Shown in pieces: positions 7,292 through 15,565 of a DNA stretch of 33,337 bases (the stretch's first letter is position 1; every line of letters starts with the position of its first letter). The position numbers and the translations under genes were made by a program. The DNA is from Bacillota bacterium (GTDB lineage Bacteria; Bacillota; Sulfobacillia; Sulfobacillales; Sulfobacillaceae), in assembly GCA_021806205.1 (NCBI GenBank), contig JAJZXX010000251.1:1-33337 (forward strand). Direction: 5' to 3'. A model generated the notes under the pieces. That model did not search any database. It was not told where the DNA came from and was given only the letters and a program-made list of their open reading frames with translations.

Positions 7292-8334
7292 CTCATGGTT
7301 CTAATGGATCGCCTTCGAGGCGTAAAAAGGCGGGGAAGTTTCAGAGTACCGGATCGGGGCCGAGGACCGGTAGAATAACAACAGCAGCATCGGAGTGGGA
7401 AACGGTACAGGCGTGCATCAATAGTGATTGGGAAACGCAGGGGTTAGCAACAATCCATCTGCTGCAGCGCCAGCGCAATGCTCTCGGTCAGTTTCGTCTG
7501 GCTCGATTTTTGGTTGATGTGCAAGATGACGGGTTAAAGGAGGCGTCGCTTGATCTCGGCGTGCCGCCTAACACGATGGACCTCATTGTCGAAACATCCC
7601 AAAAGCACCGCGTGGCGGTTACTCCATGCCCAACGGATTTGGTGCACCAACTGGTATTGGGTGGCATCGTGTGGGCGCGCCTACAGGAGACTCGTATTCC
7701 CGCTGAGGCGCTATCCACCGTCGACGCAGTATGGGGCAAGATGCCTGACTTGGGCGACTCCCAACTAGGGATGTTCGGACAGCGAGCCGATCCGAGAGTT
7801 CCGGTGGATGGCGATTTGCCTCTGCCGTCCCAGAAACGGGCCAAAGCGAAGAGTGCATCCAAGGCGCGTCGTCGAGTCGGTCGTTCGCGCCAGATGACGG
7901 GCGCGATCATTCCTTTTCACGAGCTCTTGCCCGATGTCAAAGACGGCCTCACCTTGATGGTTGAGGGGGACCATGACGTACCGGACGGAACCTATGGCTT
8001 TTATGAAGGGTATTGTGGGGACATCGATTGCGATTGCCGGATCATCTATTTGTTTGGGGTATCGGTGCGGCGCCCCCAGTCAATCCTGGCCTCGATTACA
8101 TTGGGGTTCGAGTCCGAGACCTTCTATCGCGAGTGGATAGGAGGAGGACCCGATGATTGGGTACAGTCCCTCAAGGGACCAGACTTGATGGCGATGGCGC
8201 CCCAAAGTTCCATTGCGGCCGGCCTGTTACGATTGGTGTCGCCCTATTTGGATGAGCGGCGCTTGAACCGTTTCAAGCAGCACTACTTTTTATTCAAAAG
8301 AGTCTTGGCTCAACAATCCGGGGCGCCCGAGTGA
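7288..8334 (+). CDS. Conserved-type hypothetical protein with YC..DCDCR motif
   Basis: The product is 348 residues from GTG 7288, which follows GGAGGG at good spacing. The frame is open back to 7042, but that part overlaps the antitoxin gene and is low-complexity Arg-rich. The N-terminal part (to about residue 190) is helical and contains 'DLVHQLVLGGIVWARLQE'. A basic linker 'KRAKAKSASKARRRVGRSR' separates it from a C-terminal domain with 'YEGYCGDIDCDCRIIYLFGV'. The clustered Cys residues (CxxxxCxC) look like a metal site and resemble uncharacterised bacterial proteins with a YC-D-CDCR signature. No function is known to me. Its start overlaps the stop of the truncated toxin ORF. Confidence 0.65.
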   Translation: MTHGSNGSPSRRKKAGKFQSTGSGPRTGRITTAASEWETVQACINSDWETQGLATIHLLQRQRNALGQFRLARFLVDVQDDGLKEASLDLGVPPNTMDLIVETSQKHRVAVTPCPTDLVHQLVLGGIVWARLQETRIPAEALSTVDAVWGKMPDLGDSQLGMFGQRADPRVPVDGDLPLPSQKRAKAKSASKARRRVGRSRQMTGAIIPFHELLPDVKDGLTLMVEGDHDVPDGTYGFYEGYCGDIDCDCRIIYLFGVSVRRPQSILASITLGFESETFYREWIGGGPDDWVQSLKGPDLMAMAPQSSIAAGLLRLVSPYLDERRLNRFKQHYFLFKRVLAQQSGAPE

Positions 8335-8835
8335 ATTATGGGGTGCGAGTATGGCCATTGGGCCGGCCGGATGACAACGGCCCGGATGCAGACGCGTAAG
8401 GGGTGGGGACTAAGCTGTGCCCAATGGGTCGCGCTGGAAGCGTGGCGCCGAGGCGTTCGTGGAGAGCTTTCGTCCATGATCGCAATGTAAGGCACCAATC
8501 GCGAAGATCTGGAGATCCTGCCAAATGCTTGGGGAAATACGCTACATGGCGCGGAACGTCTGCCCGGACGGAAAATCCGTAGGGGGACGGCGGCGGGGGA
8601 TGTTGAACACCGAGAGTCGCGGCCGTTATTGTTGTGACATGGAGATAGCTGGGCAAAAGCCAACGACGGTCGCTCGTTGTGCAAGCGGTCCATACGTCAC
8701 TAATTGTCATAAGTCAGCAACAATCTTTGTTGAAGACCTGCGAGTGGATCGGATCGCCCCGGCTTTTTTGTTGGCAGAGGGTCCGCTATACTAATTGCTG
8801 GGACATTCCCACAAATCTTGGGGGAGGGACGTAAC
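8335..8835. other. Intergenic region, no supported gene
   Basis: Several overlapping open frames occur on both strands but none has a convincing start site or a protein-like composition; they are mostly Pro/Arg-rich GC-driven frames. A TATACT at 8787-8792 may be the -10 box of the superoxide dismutase gene, without a good -35 box. I see no RNA gene. Confidence 0.4.
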
Positions 8836-9435
8836 GTGGCTGAAAAGCGTGATGTTCGGGATCTGAAGTCGTCTTGCTTAACGATGGATGGCATTAGCAA
8901 GGAAGAAATTGACCAGCATTATGGGATTTTGTACAAGGGCTATGTGAACAAGCTGAACGAGATTCGTGGCAAGATGGAATCGGTCGACTATGCCGCGGCT
9001 AACCAATCCTATAGCGAACTCCGAGGTCTGAAGACGGAGGAGGTCTTTTGCCTTAACGGAACCAAGCTCCATGAGTGGTACTTTGACAACCTCGGTGGCC
9101 AGGGAGGACAAGCCACGGGGCGAATCTTAGAACTCATTAACCGGGACTTTGGCTCCTATCAAAAATTTGAAACGGAGTTCAAGGCGACTGGTCTGGCGGT
9201 GCGCGGCTGGGTGGTGCTCGCTTACGATCTGGATGACCAAAAACTCCACATTTACGGGCAGGACGCCCACAATGTGGGGGTGCCCTGGGGAGCCTATCCG
9301 CTGCTCATCCTGGATGTCTATGAGCATGCCTACGGCATAGACTATGGGGTCAAGCGTGCTCCCTATTTAGATGCTTTTATGAAGAATGTGGATTGGAACG
9401 AGACCAACGCACGGTTGGCCAAGTACCATATCTAG
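8836..9435 (+). CDS. Superoxide dismutase, Fe/Mn family
   Basis: The 199-residue protein carries the family's metal-ligand set: His28 (DQHYGILYKGY), His79 (KLHEWYFDNLGG), Asp160 and His164 (LDVYEHAYGIDYG). It also has the active-site 'RGWVVLAYD' and 'WGAYPLL' regions. It converts superoxide to oxygen and hydrogen peroxide in the cytosol. The N-terminal helix is atypical: the common 'HHxxHH' cluster is reduced to 'HYGILYKGYVNKL'. GTG at 8836 is preferred over TTG 8818 because GGGGGAGGG lies just before it. It is a single gene closed by a strong terminator. Whether iron or manganese is bound cannot be told. Confidence 0.9.
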   Translation: MAEKRDVRDLKSSCLTMDGISKEEIDQHYGILYKGYVNKLNEIRGKMESVDYAAANQSYSELRGLKTEEVFCLNGTKLHEWYFDNLGGQGGQATGRILELINRDFGSYQKFETEFKATGLAVRGWVVLAYDLDDQKLHIYGQDAHNVGVPWGAYPLLILDVYEHAYGIDYGVKRAPYLDAFMKNVDWNETNARLAKYHI

Positions 9436-9452
9436 TCGGACGGCGATAACAT

Positions 9453-9482
9453 AAAAATCCCGGGAATTGTTCCCGGGATTTT
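9453..9482. terminator. Bidirectional intrinsic terminator
   Basis: A perfect 13-bp stem (54-66 pairing with 70-82 within 9400-9499) with loop TTG has A-runs on the left and T-runs on the right. It lies between the convergent superoxide dismutase and SPFH genes and can terminate both. Confidence 0.9.
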
Positions 9483-9496
9483 GCCTTAACTTTCCG

Positions 9497-10456
9497 CTAG
9501 TCTTTAAGCCCTTGGATGGCGGTAATTATTCCGGCGAGATTTTGCAACTCGGCCGGCAACACGATCTTGGTTGACGGTGACTGTCCGATGGCGGCGAGCG
9601 TTTCCATCTGCTTTAACTGGAGTACCGTGCGCATGCGTTCATCGTTCCACCCGTGTTCCCGATCCTCGGCGAGATCTAACATGGCGCTATTCACCACTTT
9701 TACAGCTTGGGCCTGGGCCTCGGCCAGGCGCATGACGGCTTGCGCCTCCCCTTCGGCTTCCATGGCGCGGGTCTGCCGTGTGGCTTCGGCCCGCAAGAGC
9801 AATGACTGCTTTTCGCCCTCGGCCCGGGCGATGGTCGCTTGACGTGCCCCCTCCGATTCTAAGATGGCCGCCTCTTTGGCTCCTTGGGCTTGTTCGATGG
9901 CGGCCAGCTTGTTGGCATCCGCCTTTTTTTGCGCTTCCATCGCTTGCTGCATTTCTTTAGGCAAGTCTACCTGGCGAATAGAGGCTTGCACGATGCGAAT
10001 GCCCCACCCTCCGGTAGCCTCGTCCAGTTCTTGACGAAGTTTGGCGTTAATCTGTTCGCGGTGCGTCATGACGTCGGCCAGCTTACGCTGACCCACCTCG
10101 GAACGCAGCGTGGAGGATACAATATTTTTAATGGCCACTTCGGGATTTTGAATCTCATAGGCAAAAAGTTTGGCGTCAATCACTTGATAGATGAAATAGG
10201 CGTCGATGACCGGAGAGACGTTGTCTGCCGTGATCACGGGTTCCGGGGCGAGATTAATGGTGACCGATTTTGTGCTGATCAGTTGGACCGAATCAATCAG
10301 CGGCCATTTAGTCACCATGCCAGGCGGTGCTTCGCGTTGAAATCTGCCCATACGTTGTACGAGCCCCAGCGATCCCTGCGGCACGACCCGAACCAAACCG
10401 CGTACCACGGCTCCGATTACGACAACGGCCACTACAATATCTACGACCGTGTACAC
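9497..10456 (-). CDS. SPFH/band 7 membrane protein (stomatin/paraslipin type)
   Basis: The 319-residue protein starts with a single hydrophobic segment (about residues 4-22, VDIVVAVVVIGAVVRGLV) followed by 'RVVPQGSLGLVQRMGRF', the typical start of an SPFH domain. 'STLRSEVGQRKLADVMTHREQIN' and 'GIRIVQASIRQVDLP' are family signatures. A long Ala/Glu/Gln-rich coiled coil of about 100 residues follows. These proteins form large oligomeric membrane scaffolds, often linked to membrane quality control. It is encoded 5 bp after a short NfeD-type gene, the classic partner arrangement. Confidence 0.9.
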   Translation of the reverse strand: MYTVVDIVVAVVVIGAVVRGLVRVVPQGSLGLVQRMGRFQREAPPGMVTKWPLIDSVQLISTKSVTINLAPEPVITADNVSPVIDAYFIYQVIDAKLFAYEIQNPEVAIKNIVSSTLRSEVGQRKLADVMTHREQINAKLRQELDEATGGWGIRIVQASIRQVDLPKEMQQAMEAQKKADANKLAAIEQAQGAKEAAILESEGARQATIARAEGEKQSLLLRAEATRQTRAMEAEGEAQAVMRLAEAQAQAVKVVNSAMLDLAEDREHGWNDERMRTVLQLKQMETLAAIGQSPSTKIVLPAELQNLAGIITAIQGLKD

Positions 10457-10461
10457 ATTGA

Positions 10462-10677
10462 TCAGATCCTTTCTGGGAGAACCGCGAGGATAAGGCTATC
10501 ACGACCCATGACCAACACGTCGGAACCTGCCGGAATGGGTTCAAGCCAATTGGTCTCGGCCGACCACAATTGCCCGGCCACTTTAATCACACCGCGGCCG
10601 CGTTGGTCGGCCGGGATAGTTTCCACAACCACCCCGGTTTGCCCGATAAGGCGATCCAAAGCTGACTGATAGCTCAT
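10462..10677 (-). CDS. Short NfeD-type protein (OB-fold domain only)
   Basis: This 71-residue protein matches only the soluble C-terminal domain of NfeD: 'LIGQTGVVVETIPADQRGRGVIKVAGQLWSAE', then 'GSDVLVMGRDSLILAVLPE'. The five-stranded OB-fold 'G.v.v.G..W.A' pattern is clear. It lacks both the membrane helices and the ClpP-like protease of full-length NfeD. It lies 5 bp upstream of the SPFH gene, and NfeD OB domains are thought to bind SPFH partners, so a small adaptor role is a reasonable inference. Start ATG at 10677. Confidence 0.85.
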   Translation of the reverse strand: MSYQSALDRLIGQTGVVVETIPADQRGRGVIKVAGQLWSAETNWLEPIPAGSDVLVMGRDSLILAVLPERI

Positions 10678-10741
10678 GAAAATCCCTCGCTCGCTTCTAT
10701 CATACTCTCCTGGGCCTAGGGCATCGAGCCTCTGGTGTCAA

Positions 10742-11803
10742 TTACCGGGGAAGCACCAGTCTGGTAAGTGGCTGAACCTTAGGGGATCGCGCCTGGCCGA
10801 TGTAGGGAAGTCCGAATCCGGCCTCGATGGTTTTCAAGAGGCTGTAATGATCGGCCCAGATCTTCACGTGGGGAGGCTGTATTTTTCCCGGGATGATAGC
10901 GATTAGCGGAACGGATCCCCCACCCACGGGAATGAAAAGGGTATGGGGGGGTTGGGGCCCTGCCTTAAGCCAGTTTTTCCAGGCGATGATATTCCATAGA
11001 TGCCGGGGCGTTTGGGACTCGTCCCAGGTGATGAAAATCACCGAATGCCCGGTAAATGCCCGGGAATGGGTGATCTCGGGGATGAGTCGGGCCAAAAACG
11101 CGTTCCCCATTCGGACCAAAGCGTCGGGATGATTCGAAGGGCAGCCTTTTGAGCCTACGGGCTGTCCATGCATATCGCTGCATAAATTGGGGGTGATAAA
11201 GACGAAGCGCGGCACGCGGCCAAAGGCGAGCTCGCGCGTGAGGGTGTGCAGGGGTACTAGGTGGACTGTACCGGACTGGGCAATTTGGGGGAACAACATA
11301 AACGGATCATGCTTTTTCGCATAGAGTGCGTTCTTGGGCATGAGGACCGGATTGGTGCCGGGTCGTTCGGGGTACCAGTTGCCCGAGTAGCCGACTTGCG
11401 GGAGGCTCTGCATGACGGCTTGCCAGCTAATGTGATGGGTTGTCAACTGATTGGCAAGAGTGACACCGTCAAAGGTTTGGTCGGGATTGTCACTATGGGT
11501 GTGGTGGGTGCTGCCGGACAAGAGTGCCACATAGTTGGGCAGGCTGACATGCGTGACACCGTAATACGAGGAATCATAGCCATCGAGCCGGATGAGCTGG
11601 TGGATATAGGGTGCTAAGGCGGGTGGCATGGTACCCAGTGAATGATTTTCCATCATAATCACAAAAACCTGGTTGAGCCGGGGTGTCGGGGGCTGTGACG
11701 CCACGTGCCGGGATGGGCGAACGATCAGATAACCCCACAGTGCCAGGAGTATCAGTGCCACAATACCGCCAATGGCCACGGTCCGGCGTATCACAGTTTT
11801 CAC
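10742..11803 (-). CDS. Exported phosphoesterase (phospholipase C/acid phosphatase family)
   Basis: The 353-residue protein begins with a membrane anchor or signal segment (IGGIVALILLALWGYLIV). It continues with 'VFVIMMENHSLGTMPP', the metal-binding motif that opens the PF04185 phosphoesterase domain. 'HVSLPNYVALLSG' contains the expected nucleophile region, followed by 'FITPNLCSDMHG' and 'IFITWDESQ', which supply later metal ligands. These enzymes hydrolyse phosphate esters outside the membrane; the exact substrate is unknown. No lipobox is seen, so it is probably membrane-tethered. Its first codons overlap the stop of the broken FAD oxidoreductase gene. Confidence 0.88.
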   Translation of the reverse strand: MKTVIRRTVAIGGIVALILLALWGYLIVRPSRHVASQPPTPRLNQVFVIMMENHSLGTMPPALAPYIHQLIRLDGYDSSYYGVTHVSLPNYVALLSGSTHHTHSDNPDQTFDGVTLANQLTTHHISWQAVMQSLPQVGYSGNWYPERPGTNPVLMPKNALYAKKHDPFMLFPQIAQSGTVHLVPLHTLTRELAFGRVPRFVFITPNLCSDMHGQPVGSKGCPSNHPDALVRMGNAFLARLIPEITHSRAFTGHSVIFITWDESQTPRHLWNIIAWKNWLKAGPQPPHTLFIPVGGGSVPLIAIIPGKIQPPHVKIWADHYSLLKTIEAGFGLPYIGQARSPKVQPLTRLVLPR

Positions 11804-12147
11804 GAAGCAAACCCCTTTTGGGTGATAAGGCGCGCAGTCGACAACGGGGGAAAGATCGGGCGGCCGTCAACCACCTGGTCGAGCGCGTCAAGGAGCTTTA
11901 ACGGATGAATCATGGCATCATCTGGGAAAAACACCCCGAGATCGAGTTCCAGACGCCTAAAGGGACCACCGTTTCGTCCGCTGGCACCATATCCAGCAAC
12001 CTCGCGGTCAACCAGCATGACTTTAAGGACGGAATCCTTGAGCCATCTCCCCGTATAGCCTGCGCCAATAATGGCCACATCAGAGGTATGATGGCCCCGA
12101 AGGGCAGGAAACGGGTGGATTTCATACTGTTGCCAAAAACCTGGCAT
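11800..12147 (-). pseudogene. FAD-dependent (DAO-type) oxidoreductase with internal deletion
   Basis: The frame from about 12147 begins 'MPGFWQQYEIHPFPALRG', the usual N-terminus of glycine/D-amino-acid oxidase-type proteins. It continues with the FAD motif 'SDVAIIGAGYTG' and 'AGYGASGRNGG'. After that it jumps to 'FFPDDAMIHPLKLLDALDQ', which belongs much further along the family's sequence. It stops at about 116 residues where about 430 are expected. Even the FAD helix is shortened: 'GAGYTGRWLKDSVLKVMLVD' has lost several residues. I infer several deletions. The stop overlaps the next gene's ATG, so the remnant may still be translated and coupled. Confidence 0.75.
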
Positions 12148-12283
12148 CGAGTTTTTAGCTCCTTGACGAATGAATGTTAGGGATATCATAGCCGTATTGA
12201 AGGCGGCAAACCACTCCAAGTCGTTGCTCTTCTGGGGATAGGCCAGTACCATGGTAACAAAGCCAGTAAAGGAGAGCCGGCTT

Positions 12284-13036
12284 GTGAGTCAGGAATGGAC
12301 CTTAGAAAGCCTGGAACAGTATTTAGTCTCGAAAACTCACCATAAGAAGCCGGGACTGCCGGCGTCGGATAAGCGTGCCTTGGTGATCCAGTTGACTCCC
12401 ACCGCCCAACAGTGGATTCCTGGTCTCTTGGTCTCGTCAATCCCCGCCGCCCGCGAAGTGGCTGCCCAATTGATTGGCCCCTTATGGATGGCTATGCCCG
12501 AGTACTCCGAGTTGGTGGTGCGATTAGCGGGCGATCCCGATTGGGAGGTACGCGAGTGGGCGGTATCCCCTTTGGTTGATCGGTATCGGGCAGATCCGGC
12601 TAGTGCGTGGGGGCTGTACCAAAAATGGGTGAAAGAGGGACCCGACGTGATTCAGCGTGCTTTGGCGGTGGCCATCAAAGTCTTGGCCAAGGTTCGCGAC
12701 CTTCCGATCGAGCCGCTCATCGCGCTGGTGGATGGGCTGGTTGCCGTTGAAGCAGATTTCGTCAGAAGAAATTTGGGTCCCTTTTGCATTGGGGCTTCCC
12801 TGTTGCCGAACTATCCCGAGGAGACCTTGCGTCACCTTACGGGGTGGGTCGGACAAGCCTCCTGGGCGGCGCGCTGGAACGCCGCGGCTGCCTTTACTGC
12901 TAAGCGGTCGCACCCGTTATTGGTGAGGGCGGCCGATTTCATTGGTCCTCTGGAAAATGACCCCGATATCCGGGTCCGCCGGGCCGCTTTTCGAGCGTTG
13001 CGCCTGTCCGGCTTGAGAGATTGCTATAATCGATAG
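12284..13036 (+). CDS. HEAT-repeat-like protein
   Basis: The 250-residue protein, from GTG 12284, is almost wholly helical. It contains repeated units such as 'VVRLAGDPDWEVREWAVSPLVDRY', 'RWNAAAAFTAKR' and 'ENDPDIRVRRAAFRALRLSG', with the D..VR..A pattern of HEAT repeats and DNA-alkylation-repeat proteins. An AlkD-like role in binding damaged DNA is possible, but I cannot identify catalytic residues, so only a helical-repeat scaffold is claimed. GTG 12284 is preferred over ATG 12251 because AAAGGAGA sits seven bases before it. It lies 19 bp upstream of the metX-like gene on the same strand. Confidence 0.7.
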   Translation: MSQEWTLESLEQYLVSKTHHKKPGLPASDKRALVIQLTPTAQQWIPGLLVSSIPAAREVAAQLIGPLWMAMPEYSELVVRLAGDPDWEVREWAVSPLVDRYRADPASAWGLYQKWVKEGPDVIQRALAVAIKVLAKVRDLPIEPLIALVDGLVAVEADFVRRNLGPFCIGASLLPNYPEETLRHLTGWVGQASWAARWNAAAAFTAKRSHPLLVRAADFIGPLENDPDIRVRRAAFRALRLSGLRDCYNR

Positions 13037-13055
13037 GAATATGGGGAGGTGGACC

Positions 13056-14159
13056 ATGACGCCCTCAGTGGTGCAAGAGCCGTGGCCTTGGCAGGCTCAT
13101 CAGGGATTTCCCTGGGATGGGGTGCACTATTTTCATGGTCAAACACCACTCGTCACCGATGGGGGTGCGCACCTTAACGAATGGGGGCTGGTCTACGAGG
13201 AGTGGGGGCCATCCACCGGCGAGCCGGTCGTGATTTTTCATGCTTTGACCGGAGACAGCCACGTCGCGACCCACCATGCGCGTGGACCTCTGGGGTGGTG
13301 GGAGGGGGTCGTGGGACCGGGTGCCGGATTGGACACCAATCGGTTTCACGTGCTGTCTTTCAATGTGCTGGGAGGCGCCATGGGGTCGACCGGACCGTCG
13401 TCGAAAGATCCCGAGGGCCGCCCCTGGGGAAGTCGTTTTCCGAACCTCACGCTGTTCGACATGGCTCGTGCTGCCCACGAACTGGTGGCCGGGTGGCGCG
13501 GCGACCGGGTGCGCATTATTGGAGGCTCGATGGGTGGAATGCTGGCTTACGCATATGCAGCCCTCTACCCCGACGAAGTGTCCGCGGTGATGGCGGTGGG
13601 CGCCCCCATCGCCCATGGGCCCTGGGCGATTGCCTTTCACACGATTGGCCGTCGGGCAATCGTCAGTGACCCGAATTTTCGGGGCGGCGACTACTACGAA
13701 GGCCCCTATCCGGAGTCGGGACTGGCGATTGCGAGAATGGCTGACATGGTTTCCTATCAACATCCTGAGTCGATGGCCCACAAATTTGGGCGGGGTCTTC
13801 AGCCGCCGGAATTTGACGATTTTCAAATCACCTCCTATCTGCACTACCAAGGCCAAAAATTGGTCAACCGGTTTGATGCGAATACGTATCTTACCCTCAC
13901 CCTGGCGATGGATGCCTTTAGCCTGTCCCCAGATTATCTGGCCACCCTCGCTAAGACGCCCATTTGGATGGTGGGCATGCTGAGCGATGTGCTCTATTTT
14001 CCCCAGGAACTGGAGGCGCATCGCGATGTGCTGACCCAGGCGGGCGTGTCAACGCGCTTGGCTTGGATATCCGGGCCTTGGGGGCACGACACCTTTTTAG
14101 TCAATCAGGAAGCGAGCAGTGCCATGGTGGCGGAATTCCTCGAGAATAGCGCGACATAG
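13056..14159 (+). CDS. metX: Homoserine O-acetyltransferase-like α/β-hydrolase
   Basis: The 367-residue protein fits MetX: 'GLVYEEWGPSTGEPVVIFHALTG', 'VLSFNVLGGAMGSTGPSS' (the family's N-GG..GSTGP signature) and the nucleophile elbow GGSMGGM with Ser158. Asp311 (MLSDVLYFP) and His344 (GPWGHDTFL) complete the triad. MetX transfers an acyl group to homoserine in methionine synthesis; serine acetyltransferase relatives share the fold, so acceptor and donor are not certain. GGGGAGG precedes ATG 13056, making it better than ATG 13041. A cysteine synthase gene lies 5 kb downstream, but the two are not in one operon. Confidence 0.85.
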   Translation: MTPSVVQEPWPWQAHQGFPWDGVHYFHGQTPLVTDGGAHLNEWGLVYEEWGPSTGEPVVIFHALTGDSHVATHHARGPLGWWEGVVGPGAGLDTNRFHVLSFNVLGGAMGSTGPSSKDPEGRPWGSRFPNLTLFDMARAAHELVAGWRGDRVRIIGGSMGGMLAYAYAALYPDEVSAVMAVGAPIAHGPWAIAFHTIGRRAIVSDPNFRGGDYYEGPYPESGLAIARMADMVSYQHPESMAHKFGRGLQPPEFDDFQITSYLHYQGQKLVNRFDANTYLTLTLAMDAFSLSPDYLATLAKTPIWMVGMLSDVLYFPQELEAHRDVLTQAGVSTRLAWISGPWGHDTFLVNQEASSAMVAEFLENSAT

Positions 14160-14204
14160 GGCGGCGATTCCTGGGAAGGTTAGAGGATGAGGAGGAGTCA
14201 TCCC

Positions 14205-14654
14205 GTGAAGCATCGGCGCTACCGTATCGAAACCCCCGGGCATTGCTACGTGGCGAGCCATCTGGAGTGGGGCGAGCACCTTTTGAAGTTTTGGGGCCGG
14301 GATGAAAAAGGACAGCAGCGCGTGCTGTCTATCCCTTATCACCGGGTCCGCCTGATCGAAGAGATGGATGGCGCGGCTTCACCTCGCCGCCGGCGCCCGC
14401 GCCGTGTCATAACAGGAAAACGGCTCTATCGTGGCGAACCCTGGGGTCATATGCCGGAGGTGAATCATGTCCGATCCGATACAGCCCCCCAAAACCTATC
14501 ACGATCGTCAGGGCAACCCCTATTGGGTGCGCGACGCCATTCCCGACGATGGGCCCATTCTGGTGGATCTCCTGACGCAGGTGGGCCTGGAAGAGATTTA
14601 TATCGCGGACGACGGCGCGGGACTGACCGCCGAACAAGAATCCCGTCTGATTGA
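14205..14654 (+). CDS. Small hypothetical basic protein, possibly frameshifted
   Basis: GTG 14205 follows a strong GAGGAGGAG site. The first 80 or so residues look like a real protein ('KHRRYRIETPGHCYVASHLE', 'RVLSIPYHRVRLIEEMDG', then a run of Arg/Pro) but match nothing I know. The frame does not stop before the GNAT gene at 14467 and runs 188 bp into it with low-quality sequence. Either the genuine gene ended near 14460 and has lost its stop through a frameshift, or the long overlap is real. I favour the former. Confidence 0.4.
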   Translation: MKHRRYRIETPGHCYVASHLEWGEHLLKFWGRDEKGQQRVLSIPYHRVRLIEEMDGAASPRRRRPRRVITGKRLYRGEPWGHMPEVNHVRSDTAPQNLSRSSGQPLLGARRHSRRWAHSGGSPDAGGPGRDLYRGRRRGTDRRTRIPSD

Positions 14655-15015
14655 ACAGCGCAATCCCGAGGTGCAGTGCATTCTAGTCGTTGAGCAAAAA
14701 GGGCAAGTGGCGGGTTCTTTAGAGATGATTCGGGGTGTCATGACCAAAAATCGCCACACCGCCATATTTGGCATGGCGCTCTTTCCCGAGTTTCGCAGCC
14801 GGGGGTTGGGCCGGGGTCTTTTACAGCAGGCTGAAGCCTGGGCCAAGGCGGTCGGGGTCCTTAAAGTATCTCTGGCCGTGTTCGCGACGAATCATCAAGC
14901 CAGAGCTCTTTACCGGGCGCTGGGATATCAGGAGGAAGGCCGGCGACAAGCCCAATACCTTATCCAAGGCGTCTATGTTGACGAACTCTGGATGGCTAAG
15001 TGGCTTAGTTCGTGA
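14467..15015 (+). CDS. GNAT-family N-acetyltransferase
   Basis: This 182-residue protein has a complete GNAT fold: 'VRDAIPDDGPILVDLLTQVG' (β1-α1), 'CILVVEQKGQVAGSLEM' (β2-β3), 'IFGMALFPEFRSRGLGRGLL' (motif A, with the acetyl-CoA pyrophosphate loop RSRGLG), then 'VSLAVFATNHQARALYRALGYQEEGR' (motif B). It should transfer an acetyl group from acetyl-CoA to an amine, most likely a small molecule or protein N-terminus, in the cytosol. The start ATG follows GGAGGTGAATC. It converges with and overlaps the next minus-strand gene by 11 bp. Confidence 0.9.
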   Translation: MSDPIQPPKTYHDRQGNPYWVRDAIPDDGPILVDLLTQVGLEEIYIADDGAGLTAEQESRLIEQRNPEVQCILVVEQKGQVAGSLEMIRGVMTKNRHTAIFGMALFPEFRSRGLGRGLLQQAEAWAKAVGVLKVSLAVFATNHQARALYRALGYQEEGRRQAQYLIQGVYVDELWMAKWLSS

Positions 15016-15565
15016 GCGATTCGACCATGTCCCAAAAGTCGCTGTCGGAAGCCGGCGACTCGCTGGCATATTGGGTCGCCCGGACGGCCGTCGTTTGCAT
15101 CTTGGCCGTGTAAAAGAAGAATGCTTCTTGGGACTCAATGCTGTGATCCCCGTCATCGTCATCGTGATTCCACAGCGATGCAAAGGCGAAGGCGTGCAGC
15201 AGGGTGCGTAATTCGTCCTCCTGTGCTTCCCACTGGGAGGCTATCAGTTCTTCCAGTATTTCTTGGCGCGTACCCACCCACGGCGCCCCGTCCTCCAGCC
15301 GATGGCTTATGGCGTGTAGGGTATTGTCGCGATGCCGCTGCTTAAGTGCCAACCAGTCAATAGTGGACTGGGGCGCCTCCATGACCGGGGCATCGTGATA
15401 GTCGCGTTTAGTCCATCCGGCACCGCTCAATGCTAATATTTCATCCAACGTCAAATGGGTCTGGGACACTGCGCCGAAAAGCGGTCCCTCGCGAATGAAG
15501 TCTTGTGCGACACGTTCCTTCAGATCGTTGTCCAGCCCCAGGTCGATATGTTGTTCAAAAGCCAC
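15005..15565 (-). CDS. Hypothetical protein, acidic
   Basis: I do not recognise this 186-residue soluble protein. It is rich in Asp, Glu and His, with a notable 'WNHDDDDGDHSIESQEAFFFY' stretch and several predicted amphipathic helices ('RQEILEELIASQWEAQEDEL'). It has no signal peptide, membrane helix or known catalytic motif. It begins at ATG 15565 shortly after GAGGAGGCG on the minus strand. Its 3' end overlaps the GNAT gene. The good ribosome binding site and lack of frame damage support a real gene. Confidence 0.6.
   Translation of the reverse strand: MAFEQHIDLGLDNDLKERVAQDFIREGPLFGAVSQTHLTLDEILALSGAGWTKRDYHDAPVMEAPQSTIDWLALKQRHRDNTLHAISHRLEDGAPWVGTRQEILEELIASQWEAQEDELRTLLHAFAFASLWNHDDDDGDHSIESQEAFFFYTAKMQTTAVRATQYASESPASDSDFWDMVESLTN

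Noticed and set aside
8310-8794. Frames on both strands between the CDC-motif gene and superoxide dismutase
   Set aside because: They are GC-driven, Pro/Arg-rich and have no good start sites or recognisable motifs.
9940-10669. Plus-strand frame of 261 codons opposite the SPFH gene
   Set aside because: It mirrors the minus-strand SPFH/NfeD genes, which have clear family motifs and operon structure.
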